Origin: Adiantum capillus-veneris
Taxonomy: Eukaryota; Streptophyta; Polypodiopsida; Polypodiales; Pteridaceae
Direction: 5' to 3'
NCBI GenBank assembly: GCA_014529385.2
Contig: CM043943.1
Coordinates: 156,792,747-156,856,746 of the forward strand
Length of the DNA stretch: 64,000 bases
The position numbers and the translations under genes are program-made. This document shows positions 10,879-21,901 of this stretch, piece by piece (the first letter of the stretch is position 1; every line of letters begins with the position of its first letter). The notes beneath the pieces were generated by a model. The model was not told the DNA's origin, ran no database searches, and saw only the letters and a program-made list of their open reading frames with translations.

Positions 10879-11770
10879 TTTGGTTCGCTGGTGGCGACGG
10901 TCTCTCCGTGGCAATGAAGCTCGGTCGGGGCTCGGTGCTTCACGACACTGGATCGGGTTGATTTGGCAGTGGATCCGGCATGGATCGGAGGAGATCGAGC
11001 GAGGTCGGTTAGATCCCGGCTTCTCAGCACGCGCAACCCCTCTCGGGCATGTGGGGGATCTTGAAGATTCTCAAGGAATCAAGCAAGGAGCAAGAAACTG
11101 TGGATTTGCAGACATTCGGACAGAGGTCGAAGCAAGGAAAGCTTGGTTTAGGTAGAGCTTGGAGCTCTGCAAGGTTCGAGTAGGAGAGCATAAGAAGCAA
11201 GCCATTCAAAGGCTTGTAAGCTTGGAAAATTATGAGAAAAAGGCATGCTTGGAAGAAAGACAGAGCTTGAGAGAATTGAAGCCATCAAAGCCTTGAAGCA
11301 TTAGGGGGAGCAACCATATGTGTCAAGCAAAGAAAAGCCAGTGAGGATCGAGCAAGGCAGACATAACCGAACCCAAATCGAGGTCTTGAGTTTTTTGGTG
11401 GTGTGTGATTACACACACACATGCTGGAAAATTGGGTAGTTGACTTGAGCCAGATCGAGCCTGCAGATCCGAGCAGAGGAGCTTCTTTGGTTACACACAC
11501 AAACAAAGCTCAATTGCAGAGCCTTGAAGGCTTGAGCCAAGTATAGGCTGGGAATTTCTGGCAGCGTTGCAGTCAATTGAGCTCATATTCGAAGGCAAGC
11601 AAGCAGTGGGCAGATATTGAGCAGCAATGGGAGAAGGGCAGTTGACAGTGAGCTGCACCAAGCAGGGGAGTCACACACACACACACACACACATACACAC
11701 ACACACACACTTGCCATTTGCATTCGACAGCTTTGGAAGGGCTTTGATAGAGGCAGGTGCAGTCGACAAT
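10879..11770 (+). other. E1 leader, first part, up to the hAT-type insertion
   Basis: A purine-rich leader with many AAGC/GAGC words and an (AC)n tract at about 11672-11710. No convincing coding frame. The leader resumes after the hAT-type unit at about 18599, where parts of 19730-19960 match the leader of E2 (26900-27080). Confidence 0.6.
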
Positions 11771-12298
11771 CTGACAGTCAATGATAGGATTTGAAGGGCT
11801 ACCCCGAATGTCTAATGACAGGCATGTGCAGCTTATGCCCTTCTACATTGAAGGGCAAATTTTACAATTGTCCTTCTAATGAACAAAAGGAAAATTTTGC
11901 ACCCTTCTTCATCAAAATTCCAAGAAAACCAATATTTCACTTATCGTATACTCTCATACATTAATATTTCACTTATGTCACACTCTTCCATGCAATTTAA
12001 CCATCCTTTTAGTATAACTTTGACAAAATTCAATATTTAAATAATGTATTCTCAAACTACGATCCACGGACCACAACTTGGTAAATTTTTAAAGATTGCA
12101 TAGAAATAGAGCAAATGAAACCAATCACATAATGAATATGAATTCATTTTCATCATTAAAGTACAAAATTGGAGAATAAAAACTGCCTTGAAATAAGATT
12201 AAAAGTCCTTCAATACCAATACAATGCAAAAGAGCCCTCGATACAAAATCATATCACTTGGCTTGAATAATTAAGCAAATAAAACTTCTAGTAACAAT

Positions 12299-14510
12299 CA
12301 ATTTGTTTCCAAGCTTGCTATCCTTCGCTTCCTCATAGATTTCCACATATCAAAGCATTCTTCCCACAATACATCTTGAGGACATGAAGCCTTTGGAGTA
12401 TTGAATCCAACAAACATTGCTAAGCCCAATGATGCAAGAGACAATTTGTTACGAGACTTGTTTTTTTATCTTATTCATTTTTTAGAAGCCTCTTTCATAG
12501 GCAACTGATGAAAGTGGAAGTAAAAGCATAGCTCTCCATAATTTCACTGTCCATGGGAAAGAAACCTCCCATTCTTCATGGTTGCAACAATCTTGCCAAG
12601 CTGAATGCATACTCTTACCTTTGCAGCAGTCACGAATTCACGTGATAAAACATTTGCGTTCTCCTTTGCATTCTTCTTCATTAATGAAAGAGTTGACTCC
12701 TTTTCCAAAATGTTTGCACAATACATCTAGCCACCTTATCATAAAGAATTCTAGTTTCTGCAAGTTTTGATCATAGTCCTTCGGGCTAAAGTACTTTGCC
12801 GCTTCAAAGAGATCAAAATCAACCTTAAAACGATTTGACAATGAATCCACTAGGCTTTTGATGTACATAATTGACATGTAAGCCAGATTATTCACCACCC
12901 CGTGCAAAGTTTCATGTGGATCAAGAACATCCTCGTCACACATAGGGCCAAGATGTAGTTGATGAGAATTTGAATTTCCTGAGGAATCAATGTAATCAAT
13001 GATGCCATGTTGATTTATCGCCTTTGTCAAAAAAGTTGAGTATACATGGCCTCACACCCAAATACATTCCCTAGAAAAGCCATTTGAAAAGACTCTATAG
13101 AAGCCTTCAAATGGTTACCGATAACAGAAATATCAATGTGCTCCTCTTGAAGTTTACAACTCAAGACAATGAGCTCTCCAAGGACATCTACAAAGAAGTG
13201 TAAAAGGAACTGTATTTTGTAGTTTGTGAGGTATGCATACAAGTCCGCTTCTTCTGCCTTCAAGACAGTCAATAAAGCTGGCATTAAGCGCACTACCCTT
13301 ATCATAACTTGCCCTTTTGAGAGCCATCGAACATCGTGCATTTTTAACAACTTCAGTTTTCCATTGCGACCAAGATGAAGTCCTTTACAACTTCTGCCAA
13401 TGATAGATGTCGCTTTGCGGATCTGGAAGCCCATTCATACAACTTTCTGGCCACTTTGTCCACAAATTTGAATTCCTTACATATAGTTTGAATGCATCAC
13501 CTGTAGCTAAAGACTCCCTATGTGCAACACAATGAAAACTCAAAAGATGCAGCACAACCTTCTTCAATCTCGAAACCACCCCATTATAGCACCTATCATA
13601 ACACTGGCACCATCAGTTGCAATGCCTATCATTTTATGCAATGGCAGCTTCATTTTGACCAGAAATGCTACCAAGGTAAAATACAAGCTTTTAGCTTCAT
13701 CATTTTTGACATGTAACAAATCCACAAAATGACGTGCATATAGACCCATTGCCATTCTCCCGCATGTAAGTAACATAAAGAATCATGTATTGTTGAGTGC
13801 TTACATCTGTACTCTCATCAATCTGCAAAGAATAAAAGGGAATAGCAATAATTTCCTCTTTTTGTCTCTCCCAATAGACCTGTCTGATGGCATTTGCAAA
13901 CTCCTTACCTTTACTTGTGCTCGTATAAGTTGAATATTCAATTGCAATTGACATATTTGGTGTCCGCATGAAATGCTGGAAATTGCAAAGCTTTGAAAAC
14001 TCATCAAAAGGCAAGTTTCTACGAACCACAAACCACAATGTTTGCATGACTGAGATGATTCTTTCTCTCTCCTCATCTGTTAGCACTTCAATGTGTTTCT
14101 CTATGGGAATTGTGGTTTTTTTTAGTGTGAGCATTCCATATTGCCTTGGCATCTGAATGCGGACCTGACGTCGCATGCTCATTTAATGCAGACCTTTGCA
14201 AGGTTGAAGATTATTCTCCAATAAATTGAGTCTTTTTATGTGCAAAGATGCACCACCTACATTTGAATCTCTCTTTTCCATCATTATCAATTGTTGGAAA
14301 AGCCCAAGGATGAGGTATCCTCTAGCTTTCTATCCATCATCGAGCATACTTCTTTTTGCTTGATCTACCTTCAGTCTCAGTGTTACCTAAAGCTGTAGTA
14401 GCCACCTCACCAACCTCTTTGTCAAGAGAAAGTTGAGGATCATGCAAGCCAAGGACTTCTTGAATGGTCCTCTACTTTTTATTTTTCTTAGGTCCTCCAA
14501 GAGGAGCCAT
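12299..14510 (-). pseudogene. hAT-superfamily transposase, decayed
   Basis: Reading from ATG at 14510 to a stop near 12299 gives about 735 codons with several stops and frameshifts. The N-terminus has a BED-like zinc finger area (GKERFKCRWCIFAHK, then a His pair in ALNEHATSGPHSDA). The catalytic region has LQIDESTDVSTQQYMILYV, typical of the ZMYM6/DUF4371-type hAT transposases, followed by MIGIATDGASVMIG and HLLSFHCVAHRESLATGDA. The C-terminal dimerisation region has FGKGVNSF and ends with DVLWEECFDMWKSMRKRR. It would cut and paste the element. Stops at several points make this copy inactive. Confidence 0.85.
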
Positions 14511-14708
14511 CTACCAATAAATTCCAAAAACATAGCATAAACTATCTTTGTGACTATAGCAGATATATTTAAAATATACAAAATAAAAACACTTGAGATA
14601 CATTGATTGAAAACAAAAGGAATACAACTTTGATGGCTGGCATGTAGTCCAAGAGAAAGTTACATCTTCGACAACCAATATCCTATTACAAGGAAATTTC
14701 ACTTTAAC

Positions 14709-16160
14709 TCAATAAAAGGCTGGCATCATTTCTACCAATGGCCGCAGACATTTGGTCCCATCCAATTGCATGTGGCTTAAGTCTACATACAATCCTTCAA
14801 ATGACTTTCTACTCTTGTCCTGTAGAAGATACCCAACTTTTATAATCTCCTGAATATGGTATGCTTCACTTGCTGAACGAGATGCTAGCCAGTCAGTTCT
14901 GTATTCCATAGAAAACTCCCTACAGAAGTTGACCATTTGATCAATAAGCCAGACTAATGCATATACATCAACCTCTCTGGTATACACATAGTCATTATGT
15001 GTGTCCTTCAATAGCTCTGGAGCAATCTAAGGTTTAGGCTTATGGGCTTTGCTTTGACAGCAATTGAGTGACTGACGTCTCTCTGATTTAGGCCTCATGG
15101 CTAATCCCGAATCAATCATGCCAACTCGAGGATCTGAATCCTTTGTAAAATCGAGCATAACATTGAAAGGATGCAGATCACAATGAACAACACCTACTTG
15201 ATGGGTATAGGTCATTGTGTGTATTAAAGCAGCTATAATATTTGGAAGACTGTTCGCAAAAGCCACGACTCGAGTTAGTTCTCCTTGATTCAGCTTAGCT
15301 GCCTTACCTTTACTTGAATCTGCACCGTCTTTCTCTTCTTTTTTCACAATTTTGCTGAAGGTACCTTTCTCAAAAGATAGACCGTGCATCATTTTTCCAA
15401 TGCTTCCTCCATTGAAGTATGGAAAAATGGCTATCAAAGGCTCATAGCACATATGTGCAATGCTACGCACAATCCCCCTGTGTCGAAGATCAAAGCTGAC
15501 CTTGTCCTTGAAGGACTTCAATTCCTATCCTGGCATTCCTCGATATTGCTTTGCCGCATAAGTATTTTCACTTGGAAGATATGAAATACCATTAATTCTT
15601 ACTTGGAAGCATGTACCAAAGGAGCCGACACCCAAGTTCTGTAAATAGTTGATGGCATCATGTGGTATTCCAAGAGTCATAGTACACTCTGAGTTCCTCA
15701 CAGATCTCTGCAGAGGGTTCCCATTCGGATGCCCATGGCAATATATCTTTGACTCCATCTCTTGGGCATGATTGACTTGCTCCCTTCGTAGCTTTTTAGA
15801 TAGCACATATTGTGTATCTATATCTTTGGCACGCTTACTCTTCTCTCTTTTAGTACGCCAAGCCAAATCCCAAGCCTTGAGCTTTATCAACTGAACGCCT
15901 TCGGGAAGAGCTTCATATAAATCACAAGCGCACTTTTCCATATTACCAATGATGCTATAAGCAAACTAGTGAGCTTTGTGTTTACTTATAACAAAGGTTT
16001 CCTTGGAGACCGTGCTTACAATTGCTTTTTCAAGCATTTTTGCTATGAGCGTCTCGTTCTGCACAATACTCTGCACTTGCTTCTCTGATAAGTCACTTAT
16101 TGTCTTGCAGAGAGTTGACCTTAGAGATTGACGAAATGCCTTCTTCTTACCTTCTGCCAT
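14709..16160 (-). pseudogene. protein-kinase-like gene, decayed
   Basis: From ATG at 16160 the frame continues almost to 14709 with stops near 15963, 15526 and 15027. The N-terminal 200 residues are basic and helical. The kinase fold follows: glycine loop LGVGSFGTCFQVRI, a lysine in YAAKQYR, catalytic loop VVHCDLHPFNVMLDF (HCD for HRD, with Asp and Asn kept), IDSG in place of DFG (Asp kept), and a C-lobe with IAPELL and REVDVYAL matching APE and DVYS motifs. The total length, about 480 codons, suits an N-terminal extension plus one kinase domain. It lies 200 bp upstream of the hAT transposase, on the same strand. It could be a captured host gene or the normal target into which the transposon arrived; the sequence does not decide. 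Confidence 0.7.
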
Positions 16161-16325
16161 AGTGACTATATAGATGTCCTATAAAGAAAGAGAGAAGAGA
16201 AGTCAACCTACATATGTGTAGATGTTTTCGAGTGTACCTTAAAAATCACATTAATGCTTCTACTTTGATCTAATGTGACACAATGGTATACCATAAATCA
16301 CTTTGAATGGTAGAAGAACTAAAGG

Positions 16326-16909
16326 CTAAATTCGATAGCTTAAGATTGCACACCCGATCAAGCCATATGACCATGTGACAAATTGAGACTATATTTGTAA
16401 TTATATGCGAAATAAAGACCTTATGAATGTGTAACACACATTCCCAAGGTGTTTGCTACCCTTGTTATTGTAAAAGGAGACATAATCTATGTTTCCATAA
16501 GAAACTAAAGCTCTAGATAACACACCCGGTGAAGCCATATGACCATGTGAAAAATTGAGACTATAGAATTTGTAAATGCATAGAAGAGAAATTAACAATA
16601 GAAAAAAGAACTAAAAGCTAAATTCGATAGCTCAAGATGGCACACCCGATCAAGCCATATGACCATGTGACAAATTGAGACTATATTTGTAATTATATGC
16701 GAAATAAAGACCTTATGAATGTGTAACACACATTCCCAAGGTGTTTGCTACCATTGTTATTGTAAGAAGAGACATAACCTATGTTTTCATAAGAAACTAA
16801 AGCTCAAGATAACACACCCGGTCAAGCCATATGACCATGTGAAAAATTGAGACTATAGAATCTGTAAATGCATAGAAAAGAAATTAACAATAGTAAAAAG
16901 AGGCACAAA
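16326..16909. repeat. 292-bp tandem duplication upstream of the kinase-like gene
   Basis: Two adjacent copies start with CTAAATTCGATAGCT at 16326 and 16618, with few differences. Each holds two copies of a shorter word (next entry) and GTGTAACACACATTCCCAAG. The block begins about 165 bp upstream of the kinase-like ATG (minus strand). Confidence 0.9.
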
Positions 16910-16990
16910 TTACCATTTGGTGAGAATGGATAGCTCAAGATAACACACCTGGTCAAACCATATGACCATGTGGCAAATTGAGACTATTCT
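16349..16990. repeat. five copies of a 40-bp motif
   Basis: The motif CACACCCG(A/G)TCAAGCCATA followed by TGACCATGTGACAAATTGAG starts at 16349, 16521, 16641, 16813 and 16944 (spacing 172, 120, 172, 131). It contains the palindrome CATATG. A partial sixth (CACACCCGACTTGAG) is at about 17221. Repeated sites in this place could be transposase-binding subterminal repeats or upstream control sites. Confidence 0.85.
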
Positions 16991-17049
16991 AATTGTTTCT
17001 ACATAAATCTATTTCAGTTTTGTATTGTCCCAATACCTACATATACGTT

Positions 17050-18590
17050 TACGATTGATAATTGTTTCTAAAAGCTTAAGCAAACCTTTACAAGAAGAAA
17101 CTCTTTAGACTCTAGAGTATCTTTTGTTTCGGTCTGCACACAGAATAACCACTTCTGCTACTTCAAAAAAACTTGAAAAGAAAGAAATATTTAAGTCTTT
17201 GAAAGAAACCTACGACGTCACACACCCGACTTGAGACTTGATGTACATTTCTATATTGAGTTAATACCACACTATTACTGAATATTGTGAGTATGAACAA
17301 AAAAATTGAAGCTTACAAAACAGTTTAAAACTAACGCATAAAAAATACTTTAAGCAAGGGAAACACATTTTAATTTTTGAGTCAAAACTTGCCTTGAAAA
17401 AGACGTCAAAATATAACTCTTAACAAGAAAGATTTAGAGTAATCGCCAACAAATTATGATCTAAAAAGCCAAATAGTTTCAAGTTTATAGTTTGCTCCTA
17501 TTTTCTTCGGTTAGGAATTAAAAATGATTTTGCCAATCCCTGAAGGCTGTAGCAATGTGCACCTCTCCTCAAGCTAACTATAGTCTAGTGTCTAGTAGTC
17601 CTTTCCTCGGTTCTGCCCTTGTGAAAATTGTGGAAAAATAGGTTTATTTTTAGGTTTAGGAAACATTCATAGTTCCTTTCCTTGCCAAGAGGAAATTTGG
17701 AAAATTAGAAATATTTTTCGGGTTTTTACACTATTTTCCTCTATTGTGGAGCGGAATTTCTCCCTTTCCCCTTGTCCTCAATCTGAATTTTTGAAATTGA
17801 AATCGACACGATGCTAAGTGTCTACCCCAATTTCCAAGTTCTAACTTTCAAGACAAGTCGAAAAAATAATGCTTAAGCCTCACGAGGCAAATTATCTTAG
17901 AAGTAGGCTCTCTGTAAGCACTGCGCAGGTCGAGACTAGCGAAGCATGGTCTGTGGAGATATACACTCGCAAGTCGCAAGGCAGTTGGGGGTGCTAGGAG
18001 TGTGAGCTCACGCACGTCGAAAACTGCCCCCGCAGGTGTGGAGGGCTCACGAGTCGCAGGCTGCATCTCTCAGGAAGGTCAGAGATGCAGGCGACAATAG
18101 GTTGACGGCCTACAGGGAGTATGGGATAGAAGCGACTGGCTACAGCAGCTCGGGTACTTGAGCTGCGAGCCTCAGATGATGGCAGGGTGCTTCACAATTC
18201 ACGAAGCGTGAGCATTGTGTAATTGGGAGTCATCAGATACCAAAAGGCCGACTTTACCTTTTAGGGATTTGTGTATTGTACACCCGTTCACACGTTCGTC
18301 GTTCACCTGGCCAAACTTCAAACTAAATTCACAATATCATCAAACTGCAAAGTTCAAACCATGGTCCATCACTAAACTTAGTCTAAAAAACTTGTAAAAT
18401 TTGAAATCGGTTTTTGAAGGGCAATCTGATGACCGGCCCTTCTAATGACGGATCAAAGCAATTTTTTTCCTTCCCAATTGAAGGGCAATTTCAATTTGAT
18501 CCCTTCAAATGCAGGGTTCTTCACGAGTCAACCCTTCTAATGACGGATCACAGCCATTTGAAGGGCAAAAGGGCGTTAAAAACTACGCTG
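17050..18590. other. non-coding right part of the hAT-type unit
   Basis: No gene seen. It includes a GC-richer island at about 17880-18200 and, toward the end, the repeated TTGAAGGGCAA and CCCTTCTAATGACGGATCA words (two near-identical copies at about 18435 and 18532). Confidence 0.6.
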
Positions 18591-18598
18591 CCGACAAT

Positions 18599-18799
18599 GT
18601 GCTGGGAATCAATTTTTTTTAAATTTTGTACACACACCCTTTGTGTGTGCAATCCTCGTTCCCGCCAAAGCCCCTCAACCCCCCCTACCTCGACACCTCG
18701 CCCTTGAGCTCTCACACAAGCCCAGGAAAGAGCGAGAGAGGGAGAACTCCTCTCAACCCGGAAATGAGAGAGCACGAGTGAAAGAGACCAAGCGTGTGA

Positions 18800-18853
<54 letters not shown>

Positions 18854-20194
18854 CTGAGAGCAGACATAGTGTGTTTGACCACAAGCGGAAACAAGCGGGC
18901 CCGAACATCACCTGACATCGGCCCATTTCATCAACGTTCTCCTCGGCATCAAATACTCCCAACCGGTGGCGGGAGGCGACCTCAACATTGGTTTCGACTC
19001 CGATTTTGATGATGGTCTCGGCATTCCTCCTCTACGGCTTCGAGCACTGCCTATTGGCATCTGTTAACGAGATTGATTTAGCGGCTCGGATTTATCGTTC
19101 TTCCTGGCGTTTTGCATTGCCTCAACATCGGCCTTGAGCATCGACGATTACCCATTCCAACATCGGTTTCGACACCGACCAGGCGGCTATTCGACTAGTG
19201 TACTTTCAGTTGGTGGTGAAAGACGACATCAATGACTTTCGACTTCGATACAACAGACGACCATAAAGCGATAGTGGCATCGGCTCTCCTCTATTGCCCA
19301 TTCCGGAGCGGATTTGGCTCTGATGTAGTCTCCATGGCATCAATCTCGACATTCTTGGCTTCGACGACATACCGACATTTTTGACGCTCATGGCCCATTT
19401 TGGAGATGGTTTTTTCTTGACGCACACAACTCTTGGCATGTTTTTCTGATCGACGTGTGGCTTGTGTGGAGCATTAGAGAGCAGTTTTTGCACAATTTGA
19501 TGCAATTTCATGCTATGTATGCATTATGCAGATACAATTTGAGCTAGCTATAGCTCGCAAGTAGCAGGTTTACAAGTTTGCAACATCTTTAGATAGGTAC
19601 ACGTCCATAGAGCTACTTCGTCAAGAGTGAGCCAATTTGCCTTGCTTTTGGCATTGCATGTAGACCATTTGGGGATCTGTTTACTGAGACACTGTGTGTT
19701 AGTTTTTTATGCAATTTGGTGAGCTTTTTTTGAGTTTTTTGCTCAGTTTTCAAGGGAAACTCTGTCGGATTTTTCCTAGGATTTCTCGCCATGATTTATG
19801 CGTATTTGTAGTTTGCTCTTTGATGGTTTAATGGACGAGCTAGACTCCCACTTTGACAGTGATCGGATGTTTACTCTTTCTTTGATAGGTTTTATCAGCT
19901 TGGACACAACTTGGTGTTCTTGTACCCACTCTCGCAAGAGTGAGGTTAGCGTATGCTTGTGTGGCTACAGATAGACAATCACATGTTTCACAGGTTTTTG
20001 CAGACTTTTGCAGGCAGTTTCTCTTGTGGGATGCATTTTGAGCTAGTTTGCTCTCTACTTGCATATATGGTTATGCGCTTTACGCTTGGTTAAGAAGTTT
20101 GTCCCTGATTATATGCTTGCAATTTGAAAATTGTGGAGTTCTTTTATGCATATGTGAGCATTGCTTTTGATGCGTTCAATCATGTTTTCTATGA
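18599..20194 (+). other. E1 leader, second part
   Basis: No protein frame. It holds a (GA)n tract at about 18803-18850 and a region 19730-19960 matching the E2 leader: GAGTTTTTTGCTCAGTTTTC, TCTCGCAAGAGTGAG and TTTGGACACA-like words occur in the same order in both. This shared leader is the basis for calling E1 and E2 one family. Confidence 0.7.
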
Positions 20195-20700
20195 TTGTGT
20201 AGTGGTCGAGTTACCTCTCACTTTTGTTACAATTTTGGCATTCACTTCTGGGAGCAGACGTGTGTGACAATGAGAGACGACGGTCTCACAGTTGCCGATA
20301 CTTGCGTTCGTTGTTTCAAGCGTATGAGACATCAACAGAGATCTATGCCTAGTGCAGATGAGGTTTTGACACATGCTAGAGTGGCGGCTTCACATGCCAG
20401 TGATGGTGATGTCACGTTTCCCTCTAGTGTTCCTCTTGACTACATGTCTTTGATTGGTGACACTTCACCACATTGGTTGCTAGATGAGGATGTAGTTTTC
20501 CACATCACACCACATCGTGACTGGTATAGCACCTTCTCTAGTGGGACTTTTAGTTGTGTGCACTTGGTCGATGGTTCCACGTTTGACATAGAGGGTGCAT
20601 GAGATGTTTGTTTGTCATTGCCTAGTGGTGCATCATACATGCTACAGCATGTGCGCTATGTTCCTCAGTTGTGACCGAGCTTGATCTTAGTGAGACTGTT
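20195..20700 (+). pseudogene. E1 gag remnant and protease-like region with D-E-D in place of D-S-G
   Basis: The frame begins close to the end of a gag knuckle (CFKRMRHQQRSM matches CFRRMRHRRRHG in E2), so most of gag is gone. The protease-like part reads WLLDEDVVFHITPHRDWYST, where copia proteases have D(S/T)GAS. A TGA at about 20600 is followed in the same frame by SLPSGASYMLQHVRYVPQ, the conserved C-terminal part of the copia protease region. Without the D-S/T-G triad the domain should be catalytically dead. Confidence 0.75.
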
Positions 20701-20939
20701 AGCAGATTTTGGTTGTCAGATACTGCTTAGAGAGCAGTTTTTTCAAATGTATTGCGGTTCACTAGTGATTTTGCCATAGGAGCCCGTAGTGGCATGGTAT
20801 ATCCTATGCATGTGTTTGAGGTTTGAGACAAGGTAGTCTTGATTTTGTTACTAGCATGCTTTGAGCAAGACATGAGATGTGTCTCTTTGCAAGTGAGCTC
20901 CATCATGATCACAAGATAGAGTATTTAGTTGTGTAGGAC

Positions 20940-21470
20940 GTGCCAATAGACTTTGTAGAGACAGAGGTAGAGCAGTAGTGCTCTAGTGAGACACATCAGG
21001 TGTTGTCAGACTTTGTGCAGACAGAGGTAGAGCAGGTGTGCTCCCTAGAGACACAATTAGAGCTGACAAATATGGAGTTCTTTGCTATGTTCATGTTAGA
21101 GGCTGATGAGGTGGAACCAGGGCACACCGTTTTGCCTATGGGTAACAAGGACGTAGGTTTCCCAGTTTCAACGCTGACACATCCATATGCGATGGGTAGT
21201 CCTTATGATGCAGTAATTGCAGCTAGCGCAAGGGAGGTGAGTACAGCCAGGTTTGCACAAATTTCATCAGCATTCGGGTGTCTTATGTTTGACTTGTTAG
21301 TGTCAAGGCCCAATCTAGCAGATGCAGTGGGAGAATTTGCAACAGGGGTTGTCAGTCGTGTGATGGCTGACACTAGCATGATGCATAGTGGAGTTTTGCA
21401 GCCCATACTGAGTATCTGCGAGATTTACATGCAGGTTCTAGCATGGGTACGCACACTTGCCTACCACTAG
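20940..21470 (+). pseudogene. E1 spacer and RT/RNase H-junction fragment
   Basis: A frame with repeated VEQ-CS-ET words (two copies of FVETEVEQ/FVQTEVEQ near 20950 and 21010) leads into SSAFGCLMFDLLVSRPNLAD, the sequence that copia elements have after the RT core (YRSAVGSLMYAM, TRPDLA, VG, VSRFM). The RT core itself, with its YVDD box, is absent. The same fragment, at the same place, is found in E2. Confidence 0.7.
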
Positions 21471-21607
21471 AGCGAACGACTATGTGTAGACCGACAGAGT
21501 GAGCCAGTGGGCATAGGTTGAGAGAGTCTCTCACCTAGTTTCTTGTACATACTAGTAGTTTAGCTAGTAGATCTCACTTATCGATGCAACACCTTTAAGT
21601 GGGAGTT

Positions 21608-21831
21608 TGTTGGGGTAACTTAGGTGCTGCGTCTTTTTCCGGGCCCACGTCCAGTGTCCGGCCACCCAGTGTGTATACACACTTTCTTATTCTTTCTATA
21701 CATAAGAATAAGGAGCACCTCACTCATACACTGAATCACTTCCAAAGGCTGCTCCATCCACACGGTCTCTTGCTTCTCCCCTTCCCTGCACGCACCACGC
21801 ATGCATGCATTCGAGCACACGTGCACTCACA
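21608..21831 (+). repeat. 3' LTR of E1
   Basis: Starts TGTTGGGGTAACTTAGG right after a purine stretch (AAGTGGGAGTT) and ends GTGCACTCACA. It differs from the 5' LTR mainly in its first 40 bp and in an extra CATGCATGCATTCG, so the copy is not very recent. Confidence 0.92.
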
Positions 21832-21836
21832 CATCC

Positions 21837-21901
21837 TAGGGGCTTGGATTGCCAAGGCCACACCCAAGGTTACCAATTTGATATTGCTTGACCTTCCTTA
21901 A
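21837..21901 (+). pseudogene. 3' part of the reading frame split by E1
   Basis: Continues the frame interrupted at 10643: GAWIAKATPKVTNLILLDLP then TAA at 21899-21901. No family recognised. Confidence 0.4.

Larger units (their letters stand above)
11771..18590 (-). mobile_element. hAT-type transposon unit, boundaries tentative
   Basis: Contains a hAT transposase on the minus strand and, upstream of it on the same strand, a kinase-like pseudogene. The flanks TCGACAAT (11763-11770) and CCGACAAT (18591-18598) agree in 7 of 8 bases; 8 bp is the hAT duplication length. Both end regions carry repeated TTGAAGGGC and CTTCTAATGA words (11790-11880 and 18410-18570), as expected of subterminal binding sites. 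A perfect terminal inverted repeat was not found by eye, so the exact ends are unsure. Confidence 0.55.
10644..21831 (+). mobile_element. non-autonomous copia-like LTR element E1, with a hAT-type unit inside
   Basis: Related LTRs of about 221 and 224 bp at both ends begin TGTTGGGGTA and end ACTCACA. The flanks TATCC (10639-10643) and CATCC (21832-21836) agree in 4 of 5 bases, fitting a decayed target duplication. A tRNA-iMet-type primer-binding site follows the 5' LTR. The inside holds a long leader, a protease-like region, a spacer and a fragment matching only the RT/RNase H junction of copia elements; integrase, most of gag and the RT core are missing. The same layout is seen in E2 (25768-29702), so this is a family, not one random deletion. 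Between 11771 and 18590 the leader is interrupted by a hAT-like unit. Confidence 0.85.

Noticed and set aside
16326-16990. Possible CRISPR-like array (five spaced repeats)
   Set aside because: Spacings come in only three sizes because of a 292-bp duplication, the between-repeat sequences are themselves repeated, and the context is a plant transposon.
17880-18200. GC-richer island considered as a promoter or gene
   Set aside because: Only short frames, no conserved motif and no splice-consistent exon was found.
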